IMG/VR virus record: IMGVR_UViG_3300036801_000020
Location: 1 to 30,696 of that record
From: a virus
Direction: 5' to 3' (one strand)
DNA length: 30,696 nt
Part shown: positions 20,001-28,796 of the stretch, piece by piece
Layout: each line of letters opens with the position of its first letter
How positions within the stretch are numbered: the stretch's first letter is position 1
Made by a program: the position numbers and the translations under genes
Notes under the pieces: generated by a model
Database searches by the model: none
What the model was told of the DNA's origin: nothing
The model's input: the letters and a program-made list of their open reading frames with translations, nothing else

Positions 20001-20111
20001 GCCGCGCACACTAGACCAGTGTTATAACCGCTGTCAATAGCCTAATTGCAATGCTTTGCCACGGCTGCGAGTCGTGACGTCAAAGGTGCGCCCTGGAAGG
20101 TCAGACCGTCG
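20001..20111. promoter_or_regulatory. Early control region between the tail-fibre gene and the early operon
   Basis: The only gap between the end of the late tail genes and the first early gene. It holds the promoter, an 8-bp palindrome GTTATAAC (20021-20028) between the -35 and -10, the inverted repeat ACACT-N5-AGTGT (20008-20022) over the -10, and GCAAAGCATTGC upstream. This is where a repressor would act. Confidence 0.6.
20008..20037 (-). promoter_or_regulatory. Early promoter (sigma70-like, likely leaderless)
   Basis: On the minus strand a perfect -35 TTGACA (20037-20032), an 18-bp spacer and a -10 TAGTGT (20013-20008). The first ATG begins 8 bases after the -10, so transcription should start at or within a base or two of the A of the ATG. 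TAGNNT -10 hexamers and leaderless mRNAs are common in actinobacteria. It is the best promoter I can see. Confidence 0.75.
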
Positions 20112-23100
20112 CTAAATGATCTTCTGATAGCGAAGCACGGACCCGGCATAGACGATGGCGCTGGTGCCGATCGTCGCGGTGTTCTCTGACCAATAGAGAC
20201 CACAGGTGCCGCCTGAACCGTCGCTCCACATGAGGAACTTCGCATAGGCTGGCTGCTTAGCGCCGGTGCCACCAGCCGTTACTGTCCCACCGCCCGTAAC
20301 GGTCAGGACGGACGTCCCCGATGTATTGGGCGCTATAGCCCAGCCCGATCCTGCGGCTACTGGCGCTCCACCACCAGCCGCGCCACCGACGCTGAACTTG
20401 AAGTCTGGCGTGGTGCCGACGTTGTACAGCAGAAACAACTCCACGATGTACAGCGAGTTCGCCGACATCGTGAAGAAGAGTTCGTCATCGGCCTGCTGTG
20501 AACCACTGTTCGTGACGGTCTCGTCTGAGCTCTTGGTGACGGTCGTCCAGTCGGAGACCGCACCACCGCCGCCTGCCGTCGCCCACTTGAGTCCGGTCGT
20601 CTGTGACGAGTCCGCGACGAGCACCTGATTGTTTGAGCCAGCGCCGAGGATCGCCGCCGTGTCGTTGGCCGTGCCTGCGATGAGGTCGCCCTTCGCCGCC
20701 CACGTCGTGTCATGCTGGATATGCGCCGCCTCGTGGGCGTGGGCGTGATCGTCGAGCGCGAGGGGATGGCCTGATGTTCCGGTAGCTCCTGACGTGCCTA
20801 CGGCTGCTGGAGTCGCGGCGGTCTCGGCGAGCCACTTCAAGCCTGTCGTTTGCGCCGAGTCAGCGGTGAGCACTGATTTGTTCGCGCCGACAGTCAGCTT
20901 CGCTGCGGTGTTGGCTCCCGTGCCACCCGCAAGGTCGCCCTTCGCATCCCATATCGCGTCCGTGGCGACTGATCCGCCACCGCCGCCAGCTGCGCCGAGC
21001 TCCTGCAGCGCCGCTTCAACGTCAGTGCCGGTGAAGTAGGAGCCGGAGTCCACGATGGACACTGCGCTGGCGTCGTGGGCATCAGTAGGATCGGTGAGGT
21101 GGTCGGTCAGGTCCGTGGCCGATGCGGGGACAACCTCGGAGCCGGGGTCGGTGATGTCATCCTGACCGACGCGCATTAGCCAGCCCTGCGTCCCCGACAG
21201 GGTAAGTCCCTCGAACTCCGTGCCCGCCGCTGCTCCCGCGAGGAAGATGCAGCCATCGGCGTGGTGGTGCAGCGCCTGGGCCTGTGCGTTGTCGTCGGAG
21301 TCGCCGCCGAAACGCTGGATGATCTTCGTCGAGCCGTCGACCTTGGACATCGTGATGAGGCACGCTTCCGATGGGTCCGTTGACCAATCCGCGCCGCCGA
21401 TGTAGCCGCACACCCGTACAAAGTCGTCGGCGATGACCTGGTTGCCGTTGCCCGTCGTGATGAGGCTGGGGAAGAGGTAGGAGTGGCGGGCGTTGAGGTC
21501 GACCGTCCAGAGCACCGTCCCGCCCCGGTCGTACTTGGTCAGGACGTTATCTAGCAACTGATACAGGTTGTAAGCGTCGTCAACGGCCCAATCATCAGTC
21601 GGGAAGAAGTCGGTGATCGTCACCGTGTCATCTAGGTTGGCGTCACGGTCGAAGCGCAGGATCGTGTCGGTGCTCTGCTGAACCATCGCGAACTCGCCCG
21701 ATGCTGAGCGGCGCATGGAGTCGCCCGGGTCGGTCAGGCTGGTCTCGGTGACGAGTGAGCCGTCAAGCGTCTCGCGCACTTGGATGGTGTCAGCACTACC
21801 GCCACCACCGCCGAAGCTCGCGTTGAGACCGATGGTGTAGCAGCGCAGGTGAACGCCGCCGCCCGTATACGAGCCACCGCCATAGTCGCCGGTCAGGTCT
21901 GCGACACCGAAATACTTATGGCCTGAGCCGTCAGTGACGCCTGTCGAGCGGTTGGTCATGCCGCTCGGCGTGAACGTGTCGACGTTGCCCGCCGCGGTAG
22001 ATAAGACGCCAACCACGCTATCGCCACTCGATTCCGCGCCGATCGTCACCGGCTGCGTCGTGGCGCTGTGGAACGTCGTGCCGGCGATGATCGAGGAAGT
22101 GTCGACGTTGCGGTAGACGACGACACAGAGCGTGCTAATTGAGCCGGTCCAGCCTGAGAACGGCAGCACCGTGTCGCCCATCTGGAGAACGCGCGTGACG
22201 AGAGCCATACCCAAGCCCGCTGGCTCGTCATGGCGGACCAGCGTCCAGCCAGACGGCGCCGCCGTGATGCCGCCGAATGTCGCATCCCGCGCGATACCGA
22301 GCGCCACGTCGCCAACGGCCCAGCCTGCTGGCAGCGTGCAGTTTCCGCCGGTGCTCTCGTTGATGCCGACGTACTCGACGGACACGCCGCCCGTCACCCA
22401 GAAGCGGCGCGCGTCCTGCGTCTGCGCCGCCAGCGCGGTGATGCCGGATGTGATGTCCCAGCGTTGGACGCCGGTGTCTCTGCGGTAGGCCTTGTCGCCG
22501 AGACACAGCGGCACATAGGTTCCAGGCTGATGGGTGACGTAGGGCACACCGCCCGACGCGCTGACTTCCCAGACCTTTGTCTGGAGGTCGACCCGGAACT
22601 TCGCGAGCGTCGAGCCGTCGTGGAGATATATCGCATCGTCCGGGCCGGACTCCAGCGATAGCTCGCTATCCAGATCGGTGAGCACCACCGCACGGCCGCA
22701 GCCGCCGCCGTCGCCATTGCCATCGCTGCCGCCAGTGTTCGAGAGGTCGATCTGCGGCCGGCACGTCAGGCGATCGGCGAACTGGACGGTGAACTCCGCA
22801 GTGCCGCCCAGGTCGTTGGGCTGCATGTAGCGGATGCTGATCTGGCTGATTACGAAGTCGTCGTCGATGGAGTGCGTCGAGTTGACGATGTGCACCGTCT
22901 GGCCGGAGATCAGGCCCGCTGTCCAGGTAGTCAGCGTGCCGGAGACCTGCGCGGTGCCGATGCGCTCTAGCTCCGCGTCGGCGATGGCCTGGATCGTGTC
23001 CAGGTCCTTGACGCCGCTCGCGTTGACGGAGCGCTGCCTGCCGCCGGATGGCGTGCTCGTCGGGCGCCATGCCGCCACGCCGTCGCCCTGCGCCCAAACG

Positions 23101-23747
23101 TCGTCGGCGCGCTCCGTGGTGTCGCTGTCCAGCCGGAAGTTGGCGTAGGGAAATGTCGTCGACAGGTCGGGGCTCGTGGACAGGTCGAAGTCAGAGGCGA
23201 AGGTGGTGTCGGCGAGGTAGAACTGGAGAGCCTTGTCAAAGTCGATGTAGAACACCGCCCCGACGATGCCCGCGATGTGCTGGAGCGCCTCGCGCTTCGA
23301 GTTTCCGGTGTAGTCGTAGGCCGGCAGCATCGTGCTGATCGACTCAGCCGCGCCATTGGTCAGGTCGAACGTCGGTGCCACGCCCATGATCCACGCGATG
23401 GCATCGTCGACAGTCTCCGCGTCACGTTTGGCGTCGGTCAGGATCGTGTCGTCGAGCCGTGCCGTGTAGTCCCTGGCCGAGAAGGAGTAGTTGTCGTTCG
23501 CCGCGATGTCGAACTGCGAGCGCGTGTAGACGCTCACATCGCCCGCGAACACCTTGCCTTCCGAGCCGCCTGACGGCGTGTAGTAGACGATTACCTCGTG
23601 CTCATCGTCGAGCACATCGTCGCCACTGATCTGGCCGGTGAACGTCGCCAGCTGGCACGGCTGCGAGTTGGAGACGTTGATCGTGTCGGTGATCGGCCAG
23701 AAGTCCGCCGCCGCGGTTACGTCATTGAAGCGCCACGAGCCGGTCAT
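20112..23747 (-). CDS. Tail-tip/receptor-binding fibre protein
   Basis: 1211 residues, starting at an ATG in ATGA overlap with the tape-measure gene. The N-terminus (MTGSWRFNDVTAAADFWPIT, then early beta-rich segments up to about residue 330) looks like a tail hub/distal tail module. The middle has beta-propeller-like strands with Trp/Asp motifs. Near the C-terminus are two copies of a fibre repeat (WDAKGDLAGGTG...TTGLKW about 20820-20961, and WAAKGDLIAGTAND...TTGLKW about 20575-20712) and a preceding DAHDASAVSIVDSG motif, all typical of receptor-binding fibres. A final Gly-rich jelly-roll-like domain ends in SVLRYQKII. It appears to combine several tail-tip genes found separate in other phages. 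Confidence 0.7.
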   Translation of the reverse strand: MTGSWRFNDVTAAADFWPITDTINVSNSQPCQLATFTGQISGDDVLDDEHEVIVYYTPSGGSEGKVFAGDVSVYTRSQFDIAANDNYSFSARDYTARLDDTILTDAKRDAETVDDAIAWIMGVAPTFDLTNGAAESISTMLPAYDYTGNSKREALQHIAGIVGAVFYIDFDKALQFYLADTTFASDFDLSTSPDLSTTFPYANFRLDSDTTERADDVWAQGDGVAAWRPTSTPSGGRQRSVNASGVKDLDTIQAIADAELERIGTAQVSGTLTTWTAGLISGQTVHIVNSTHSIDDDFVISQISIRYMQPNDLGGTAEFTVQFADRLTCRPQIDLSNTGGSDGNGDGGGCGRAVVLTDLDSELSLESGPDDAIYLHDGSTLAKFRVDLQTKVWEVSASGGVPYVTHQPGTYVPLCLGDKAYRRDTGVQRWDITSGITALAAQTQDARRFWVTGGVSVEYVGINESTGGNCTLPAGWAVGDVALGIARDATFGGITAAPSGWTLVRHDEPAGLGMALVTRVLQMGDTVLPFSGWTGSISTLCVVVYRNVDTSSIIAGTTFHSATTQPVTIGAESSGDSVVGVLSTAAGNVDTFTPSGMTNRSTGVTDGSGHKYFGVADLTGDYGGGSYTGGGVHLRCYTIGLNASFGGGGGSADTIQVRETLDGSLVTETSLTDPGDSMRRSASGEFAMVQQSTDTILRFDRDANLDDTVTITDFFPTDDWAVDDAYNLYQLLDNVLTKYDRGGTVLWTVDLNARHSYLFPSLITTGNGNQVIADDFVRVCGYIGGADWSTDPSEACLITMSKVDGSTKIIQRFGGDSDDNAQAQALHHHADGCIFLAGAAAGTEFEGLTLSGTQGWLMRVGQDDITDPGSEVVPASATDLTDHLTDPTDAHDASAVSIVDSGSYFTGTDVEAALQELGAAGGGGGSVATDAIWDAKGDLAGGTGANTAAKLTVGANKSVLTADSAQTTGLKWLAETAATPAAVGTSGATGTSGHPLALDDHAHAHEAAHIQHDTTWAAKGDLIAGTANDTAAILGAGSNNQVLVADSSQTTGLKWATAGGGGAVSDWTTVTKSSDETVTNSGSQQADDELFFTMSANSLYIVELFLLYNVGTTPDFKFSVGGAAGGGAPVAAGSGWAIAPNTSGTSVLTVTGGGTVTAGGTGAKQPAYAKFLMWSDGSGGTCGLYWSENTATIGTSAIVYAGSVLRYQKII

Positions 23748-25585
23748 CCGGCCACTGCGGCCTGGCGCATCGCTCCCCGTGTCGTCTGGCGCAATCGCAG
23801 ATCAAGCTCGCGCTGGAGCGCGTCGAGACCCGCGGGACCCGCGAACATGCCGTTGATCGTGAAGCTGTTGTAGACGTTGACGACACCGCCGCCAGACCAG
23901 CCATGACTGCCAGTCGCTTTGGGCTTGGGAACGACGGTTCCGGGCGTGTCGGGTATCCACAGTTCCGCACCCGTTTCGCCGACGATGCCCGGCTCGTTGG
24001 CGGCCATGTGACCGCCCATCGCGTGGTGTGGTAGTCCGTGTCCTGGAGGCGGTTCTTTTCCGCCGCCCTGATAGCCGGGGATGTTGACCTTGTTGCCCGA
24101 CCACTGCTGGACGTAGCCATTGGCCCAGTGCTTGGCTGTGTACGCGCCAGCGTCGTAAGCCTTGCCTTCGATCAGTTCCCACTGGTGCTCGAGCGCCGTG
24201 ATCTGCTGATCGAGCACGTTGTTCATCTCGTTGCTATTGCCAGCCAGTCCGCGGCGGTACTGGAGCATCGTGATCGCGCCTTCGAGCATCGCCGTGTCGG
24301 CCTCATCCTCCAGCGGGTTCTGGATGGCGTAGATGACCTTCTTCATCGCCGTGTCGATTACGTCGGTATTGCCTTCGAGGGTCGACGCCAGATCGTGGTC
24401 GATGCTCCGCGCCGAGTCGTCCCAAATCTTCTGATCGGACAGCGCCTTCGCCGCGTCCTCGGCGGACATCTGCGCCGCATGGACGAACTGCGGCAGCTTG
24501 TCACTGAATGCGCCTACGGCAGCCTGCGCGGCACCCGGCCAGATGTCGTCCCACGTTCCCGCGACTTCCTGCGCGGCATGGGCGAACTGCGGCGACGTCT
24601 TGATGAGAGCCTCTGCCGCGGCCGCACCCGCACCCTCGCCCGCCTTTTTCCCGAGATCCTCGAGCGTGTTCTGAAACTGCGTCCCGAGGATACCTTCCAT
24701 GTGATTAGCGGCGAGAGCCTGATACATCGTGGAAAAAATGGTGTTCGAGAACGATCCGCTGTAAGCCTTCGCCTGGGCTTCGCCCATACTTTGTACCGCG
24801 GCGTCGGCCTTTTGCCCTGCCTGATCGAACGCATAGGCAACGGCTGCGCCAACAGCGACCGCGGCAGCGGGTCCGAACGCAGCGCCCAAAGAACCGGCAA
24901 GTCCCTTGCCGCTACTGGCCGCAGCGCCTGCTGCCGCCGTGCCGCCCATTGCCTCGCCTTCGGCCACGCCTTCCGCTTCGCCGGTTGCGGATGCCGCAGC
25001 AATCTTCTCGGCGTCCTTGGCGCCAGCGCCCGCAAGGCTCGCCTCGCCTGCCGCCGTCGCCTGAGCCTCACCTTCGGCTGCGCCCTCGGCTTCGCCCGTA
25101 ACACCAGCGGCGGCGATTTTCTCAGCATCCTTAGCGCCCGTGGCCTCCAGTGATGTCTCGGCCGAGGCCGTCCCCTGCGCCTCGCCTTCCGCTGCGCCCG
25201 CAGCCTCTCCTGCAGTAGCAGCGGCGGGCAGCATCGCCCCCGTGAACTTCGTCCAGTACTCGCCGACCTTGCCTTGGATGTCTTTGCCGATGTCCCTGAT
25301 CGGATCCACGACTTCGGCCACCGTCTTGAGGTCTTGGATAGTGCCCGAGAGGTTGGTTCCCGCGATGGTGTCGATAGCGCCTGCAAACGTGCTGATGCCG
25401 CGCGTCTCACGGTTCAGGAGACGGGAATTGCGGCTCATCTCCTGGAGCTTGCCGCTTACTGAGCCAAGGCCGGAGCTCAGAGCGGATGAGCCGAGTCCCT
25501 TCATGTTCGACTGAACCAAGCCGATATCGCCGGCAGCCTCCTTCGCTCCCGGCGCTGTGACGCGGATGGTGAGGGCGTTGGCCAT
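23744..25585 (-). CDS. Tape-measure protein
   Basis: 613 residues; start ATG shares one base with the stop before it (TGATG). Extended helical pattern, an Ala/Gly-rich hydrophobic stretch near 225-255 (GSLGAAFGPAAAVAVGAAVA), and Gly/Ser and aromatic C-terminal repeats. Residues 125-162 and 163-200 form a 38-residue tandem repeat (with GEAEGAAEGEAQ...AKDAEKIAAA), with a partial third. It sets tail length and is injected with DNA; at about 0.15 nm per residue this corresponds to a short siphovirus tail of roughly 90 nm, an estimate from the family rule. The end near 565-600 (GVVNVYNSFTING) is typical of tape measures. Confidence 0.85.
   Translation of the reverse strand: MANALTIRVTAPGAKEAAGDIGLVQSNMKGLGSSALSSGLGSVSGKLQEMSRNSRLLNRETRGISTFAGAIDTIAGTNLSGTIQDLKTVAEVVDPIRDIGKDIQGKVGEYWTKFTGAMLPAAATAGEAAGAAEGEAQGTASAETSLEATGAKDAEKIAAAGVTGEAEGAAEGEAQATAAGEASLAGAGAKDAEKIAAASATGEAEGVAEGEAMGGTAAAGAAASSGKGLAGSLGAAFGPAAAVAVGAAVAYAFDQAGQKADAAVQSMGEAQAKAYSGSFSNTIFSTMYQALAANHMEGILGTQFQNTLEDLGKKAGEGAGAAAAEALIKTSPQFAHAAQEVAGTWDDIWPGAAQAAVGAFSDKLPQFVHAAQMSAEDAAKALSDQKIWDDSARSIDHDLASTLEGNTDVIDTAMKKVIYAIQNPLEDEADTAMLEGAITMLQYRRGLAGNSNEMNNVLDQQITALEHQWELIEGKAYDAGAYTAKHWANGYVQQWSGNKVNIPGYQGGGKEPPPGHGLPHHAMGGHMAANEPGIVGETGAELWIPDTPGTVVPKPKATGSHGWSGGGVVNVYNSFTINGMFAGPAGLDALQRELDLRLRQTTRGAMRQAAVAG
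24944..25213 (-). repeat. 114-bp tandem repeat inside the tape-measure gene
   Basis: Two full units (25213-25100 and 25099-24986) and a partial third (24985-24944). Each encodes 38 residues with alternating Glu/Ala/Gly and the AKDAEKIAAA block. The unit length is a multiple of three, so copy number changes would alter tail length without breaking the frame. Confidence 0.75.
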
Positions 25586-26028
25586 CAGGCAGCCTTACGG
25601 CGCTTGGCGGCCGCCAGCTGGCGCTTGATCTGGCGATTGGCCGGGCCTGGCGGGATGAGATGGTCGACAACATCGGGCACCACGGTCAGGCCCGCTGGTG
25701 CCTCCACAGGCTCTGCTGCGGCGAGACTGTCCTGCCACTGGCCGATGATCTCGAACAGGAGGTCGTTCGGAATGCGTCGCCAGGCATCGGCAGTGGGCGG
25801 GATCGGCCCGTGATGGTCGCCCAGATCCCAGATCGGCTGCGCCTCGTAGAGGAAGAACTGGAACAGAGTGCGCAGCGCCTTGTATTCGTCCTCTGGCGAC
25901 TTAGCGCCAACGAAACTAGCGCCCAGGTTCGCGGCCTCGACCTGAACGGCCCACGAACGGACGCGCTCAACCTCGACAGATGGTCCGCCGAGGTCAAGCG
26001 CAATCCGCGCGCCGGGAACTTGGTACAC
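25585..26028 (-). CDS. Tail assembly chaperone-position protein
   Basis: 147 residues from a GTG at 26028. It lies between the tail-tube genes and the tape measure, where gpG-type chaperones usually sit. It is mixed helical (DEYKALRTLFQFFLYEAQP) with a proline-rich middle (HHGPIPPTADAW) and a basic C-terminus (RQIKRQLAAAKRRKAA). I did not find a slippery heptamer or a second overlapping frame, so a gpGT-type frameshift product is not supported. The name is positional. Confidence 0.55.
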   Translation of the reverse strand: MYQVPGARIALDLGGPSVEVERVRSWAVQVEAANLGASFVGAKSPEDEYKALRTLFQFFLYEAQPIWDLGDHHGPIPPTADAWRRIPNDLLFEIIGQWQDSLAAAEPVEAPAGLTVVPDVVDHLIPPGPANRQIKRQLAAAKRRKAA

Positions 26029-26034
26029 CCTGAA

Positions 26035-26418
26035 CTATGTCCAGGCGACGGCAGTGCCCGATGACAGCTGCCAAGGCGCTGTGACCGTTATGTTGCCGTC
26101 ATTAGCGATAGCAAGGCCATAGCTGGTCGTGATCGCCGTGAACGTTGCGGTAGCCACTCCACCGAAGTTGATAATGAACGTCTTGCTCCCCGGCGTCTTC
26201 AGCGTCGCGTGTGAGCGCGCCGAGTCGACGTTGAACGCGCACGTCACCGTGCCGGTGCAATCTGCGCGCAGCAGAAGCCGCTCAACGGCGCTCTTATCGA
26301 GTCCCGTGATCTCTGCCGTGCCATAAGGCGTATCGAACTGCAACGACATAACGTCGTTGCTGATGTTGTTGGAGGCGATCGTGACCGTGGTCGTGATCGC
26401 CGAGATCTTGCCTGCCAT
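26035..26418 (-). CDS. Tail tube-like protein, short paralogue
   Basis: 127 residues, preceded by TAGGAG near the ATG. The start, MAGKISAITTTVTIASNNIS, matches that of the 248-residue protein upstream (MSGKISAIGSNCYVGSNDLS), and both share a downstream T-L-D/N-x-x-A/T-x-E-R core. It is beta-rich and lacks the extra C-terminal region of its paralogue. It may be a second tail-tube or tail-cap subunit. Confidence 0.6.
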   Translation of the reverse strand: MAGKISAITTTVTIASNNISNDVMSLQFDTPYGTAEITGLDKSAVERLLLRADCTGTVTCAFNVDSARSHATLKTPGSKTFIINFGGVATATFTAITTSYGLAIANDGNITVTAPWQLSSGTAVAWT

Positions 26419-26427
26419 TTCTTACTC

Positions 26428-27174
26428 CTACGCTGGGCCGGTTTCCGTATACCGGACAAAGTTGACGGCGATCACCGCCGCGCCATGTGTTCCCGTGCCC
26501 GTGATGCGCACGTATTGGCGGATGGTGTCCGCCAGTCCTGTCTGCAATCGCTCCACCGTCGGCCCGGTCGCGCCCGTGAACGTGAGTCCCGAGACATCGG
26601 TGAAGCTCGAGTTGTCGTCGCTGTCCTGGACCTTGAAGACGGCCGTGCCAGAGGCGACCGAGAAAACGTGCAGGTATGCCGCCGCGCCGAAGAGCGTCGA
26701 CGTGTCACCAAGGTCGATGGCCGTGCCATTGACGGTGCCCGTGGCGAAGGATTGCTTACCAGCCGTCAGCATCTCGCCCCATTCGAGGCCTTTGCCGTTG
26801 GCCTGAAGGTTGATCGTCGCGCTCAACCTTGCGGCGTTGTCGATGCCGAGGTCGTAGCTGACTTGCTTGGCGAACATCGAAGCCATCGCGGAGTCCAGCG
26901 CCGGAGTACCGATAACGACTGAGGCGAGGACGTCCGTTGTTGGCGCTGCCGAGAAAGTCAGATGAGATTGACCAGCGTCGTCGTTGAAGAACGCTGCGAA
27001 CTGAATCGCACCGTCCTTACGGCCAGGGATCCTCTCCATGCCAGTCGCATTGAGCGCCGTGACGTCGAACGTATCCAGCAACGACCCCAGGTTGGAGATC
27101 GAGCCTACGTCGCCCGATAGATCATTTGATCCGACATAGCAGTTGGAACCGATTGCACTTATTTTTCCGCTCAT
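26428..27174 (-). CDS. Major tail protein
   Basis: 248 residues. The first 150 have the beta-sandwich pattern of siphovirus tail tubes (SGKISAIGSNCYVGSNDLSG, then FDVTALNATGMERIPGRKDG). The last 100 are a separate Thr/Ser-rich beta domain (GTAVFKVQDSDDNSSFTDVS, RQYVRITGTGTHG). That last part resembles an Ig- or lectin-like decoration domain on the outside of the tube. The gene is in the standard place, after the tail terminator. Confidence 0.75.
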   Translation of the reverse strand: MSGKISAIGSNCYVGSNDLSGDVGSISNLGSLLDTFDVTALNATGMERIPGRKDGAIQFAAFFNDDAGQSHLTFSAAPTTDVLASVVIGTPALDSAMASMFAKQVSYDLGIDNAARLSATINLQANGKGLEWGEMLTAGKQSFATGTVNGTAIDLGDTSTLFGAAAYLHVFSVASGTAVFKVQDSDDNSSFTDVSGLTFTGATGPTVERLQTGLADTIRQYVRITGTGTHGAAVIAVNFVRYTETGPA

Positions 27175-27183
27175 CTATTGACC

Positions 27184-27633
27184 TCACGGCGCATAGGAAG
27201 ACTCGACGTAATCAATGCCGACCTCGAACTGGAGGCGGTCGAACTGCGCACCGCTCACGACGACACGCTCGACTCTCGCGGGTGCGAGCTCTAGCACCTT
27301 GCAGTGCCCGCCGAGCGTGAAGTCGCCGTCGACACGGCTGCGGTAATCGACGGCGAAGGCAGCCATCTCGCCCTCTGCCACGCGGTTCCTCTTGGCCGCG
27401 GTCTCTGGCGCCGGCCAGAAGGCGTCGACAAGAACGGCCTGCGCGATGAGCTCCGCGTCGAGCACGCGCCGGCCGAAGAAGATCGGGTCACGCTCGCCGC
27501 CGTAGTAGATGCGAATGCAGCGGCCGCGAGGCGGGGAAGAGCCGACCACGACATCCTTGAAGTCGGAGCTGATCGCCGTCGCTGCGGCGGCGGCGTGGAC
27601 CTGGAGCGCATCCATGACATCGAGCAGGCTCAA
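27184..27633 (-). CDS. Tail terminator-like protein
   Basis: 149 residues from a TTG in a TTGA overlap with the gp10-like gene; an ATG at 27615 would give 143. It has mixed alpha/beta pattern (LDVMDALQVHAAAAATAIS, then IRIYYGGERDPIFFGRRV, then FEVGIDYVESSYAP) like the proteins that cap siphovirus tails and join them to the head. It is between the head-completion gene and the major tail gene, as expected. The assignment is mostly by position. Confidence 0.6.
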   Translation of the reverse strand: MSLLDVMDALQVHAAAAATAISSDFKDVVVGSSPPRGRCIRIYYGGERDPIFFGRRVLDAELIAQAVLVDAFWPAPETAAKRNRVAEGEMAAFAVDYRSRVDGDFTLGGHCKVLELAPARVERVVVSGAQFDRLQFEVGIDYVESSYAP

Positions 27634-28055
27634 TCGAGACCCTTGGTCAGGTTGGCCGAGGTCACGGCGTTGTAGTCGCGGATGCTCGACTTGATCTTGC
27701 GCACGCCGTGGATGCGCCCTTCGACCACTGAACCCGCAGCCTCAACTGCCATTGCCTGCTTGGCGTCGAGACCCTGCGTCGAGACCTGGACGACCGCCGC
27801 GCTCACCCAGCGCGTACCCGCCAACGATTGAACGCGACCGATGACGTGGTCGGCCACGCGGTCCTTGGTGACGCTCACGAGCTGGCGCTTGTTCGAGTTG
27901 ATGAGCATGTCGGTGCGCAGCGCGCGCTGGCCCTCGACGGCGACGCCGAGAAACATCATGCGCATGTTCTGGAGCATCGTTTCGCCGGGATTGGCCGCTT
28001 GGAAGAATGGCCCGCTGAAGTCGATGCCGACCAGCTGGCTCTTAACGCTGGTCAT
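27630..28055 (-). CDS. HK97 gp10-like head-tail joining protein
   Basis: 141 residues from an ATG in an ATGA overlap. Basic helical protein with GETMLQNMRMMFLGVAVEGQ near the start and RQLVSVTKDRVADHVIGRVQ later. Order between the connector and the terminator and its length fit the HK97 gp10 tail-completion family. No catalytic residues are expected. Confidence 0.6.
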   Translation of the reverse strand: MTSVKSQLVGIDFSGPFFQAANPGETMLQNMRMMFLGVAVEGQRALRTDMLINSNKRQLVSVTKDRVADHVIGRVQSLAGTRWVSAAVVQVSTQGLDAKQAMAVEAAGSVVEGRIHGVRKIKSSIRDYNAVTSANLTKGLD

Positions 28056-28744
28056 GGCAGGCGCAGCCGGTAGTTCCAGATCGTCTCGCGCTCGCTGTTC
28101 ATGATCATCAGCGGCGGGAGAATCGGTGAGCCGCTCTCATCGGTGCCCTGGCCGCCCTGCGCGCGGGCGTTCCAGCTGCGCTGCGCAATCGCGATGGCCA
28201 CCCGGGTCAGGTCATCGGGGATCGCCGTCCAGCCCGCTGTCGCGGTGATGCGCACCGTTCCGCGGCCGGCCGGGAAGCGGTAGTACGTTCCCACTGGCCT
28301 ATCGGAGAGGACGAGCCACTGATAAGGGCCGATGATGCCGCGTCGGTCACGCAGGAAGTAGTCGGCCGAGTCGATCGTCTCGAACGCTGCGCCGCTGTAC
28401 GGCGCGAACTCCAGCAGCGTGATCGCGCGCAGCCCGCCGATGCTCATCGTCGCGGCACCGATCGGCAGTGGCGTGTACAGCCGCGTCAGGCCGAAGGTGC
28501 GCGCGTTGAGCCCGATGCGCAGGATGTTGTAGAGCGGCGCGTTCAGCCCGATCGGGCCGTCGACGTCGTACAGGTACGTCGCGGATGAGATCGGGCAGAT
28601 AGGCTGCTTGGTCTCCGTCTCGATCGCCTGGTTGACGCGATCGCAGATCAGCCCGAGCTCCGTGTCGTCGTCGGAGTCGGTCGTGCCGATGTGCGCCTTG
28701 AGCAGCGCAGTAGTGACGTAGCTGCCCGTGGCCGTGGCTGTCAT
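28052..28744 (-). CDS. Head-tail connector (gp6-like)
   Basis: 230 residues from an ATG with GAGG upstream. The start, YVTTALLKAHIGTTDSDDDT followed by LICDRVNQAIETET, is the helical opening of phage head-tail connectors, and the middle holds a beta-rich insertion (LYTPLPIGAATMSIGGL, SDYFLRDRRG-like pattern). The C-terminal helix WNARAQGGQGTDESG is typical. It forms a ring under the portal. Gene order supports this. Confidence 0.75.
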   Translation of the reverse strand: MTATATGSYVTTALLKAHIGTTDSDDDTELGLICDRVNQAIETETKQPICPISSATYLYDVDGPIGLNAPLYNILRIGLNARTFGLTRLYTPLPIGAATMSIGGLRAITLLEFAPYSGAAFETIDSADYFLRDRRGIIGPYQWLVLSDRPVGTYYRFPAGRGTVRITATAGWTAIPDDLTRVAIAIAQRSWNARAQGGQGTDESGSPILPPLMIMNSERETIWNYRLRLP

Positions 28745-28796
28745 CGGGACAATCCTCTAATCGCGCAGGGTGCAGTAAAAGCGCGGAAACCGGACA

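Noticed and set aside
20266-23873. Several plus-strand frames antisense to the tail-tip gene
   Set aside because: They are antisense to a well-supported gene and show no conserved protein motifs or ribosome-binding sites.
24038-25153. 371-residue plus-strand open frame
   Set aside because: Antisense to the tape measure gene; low-complexity repeat and high GC explain the long stop-free run.
25585-26028. Programmed frameshift in the tail chaperone region
   Set aside because: No slippery heptamer or open extension in a second frame was found before the tape measure start.
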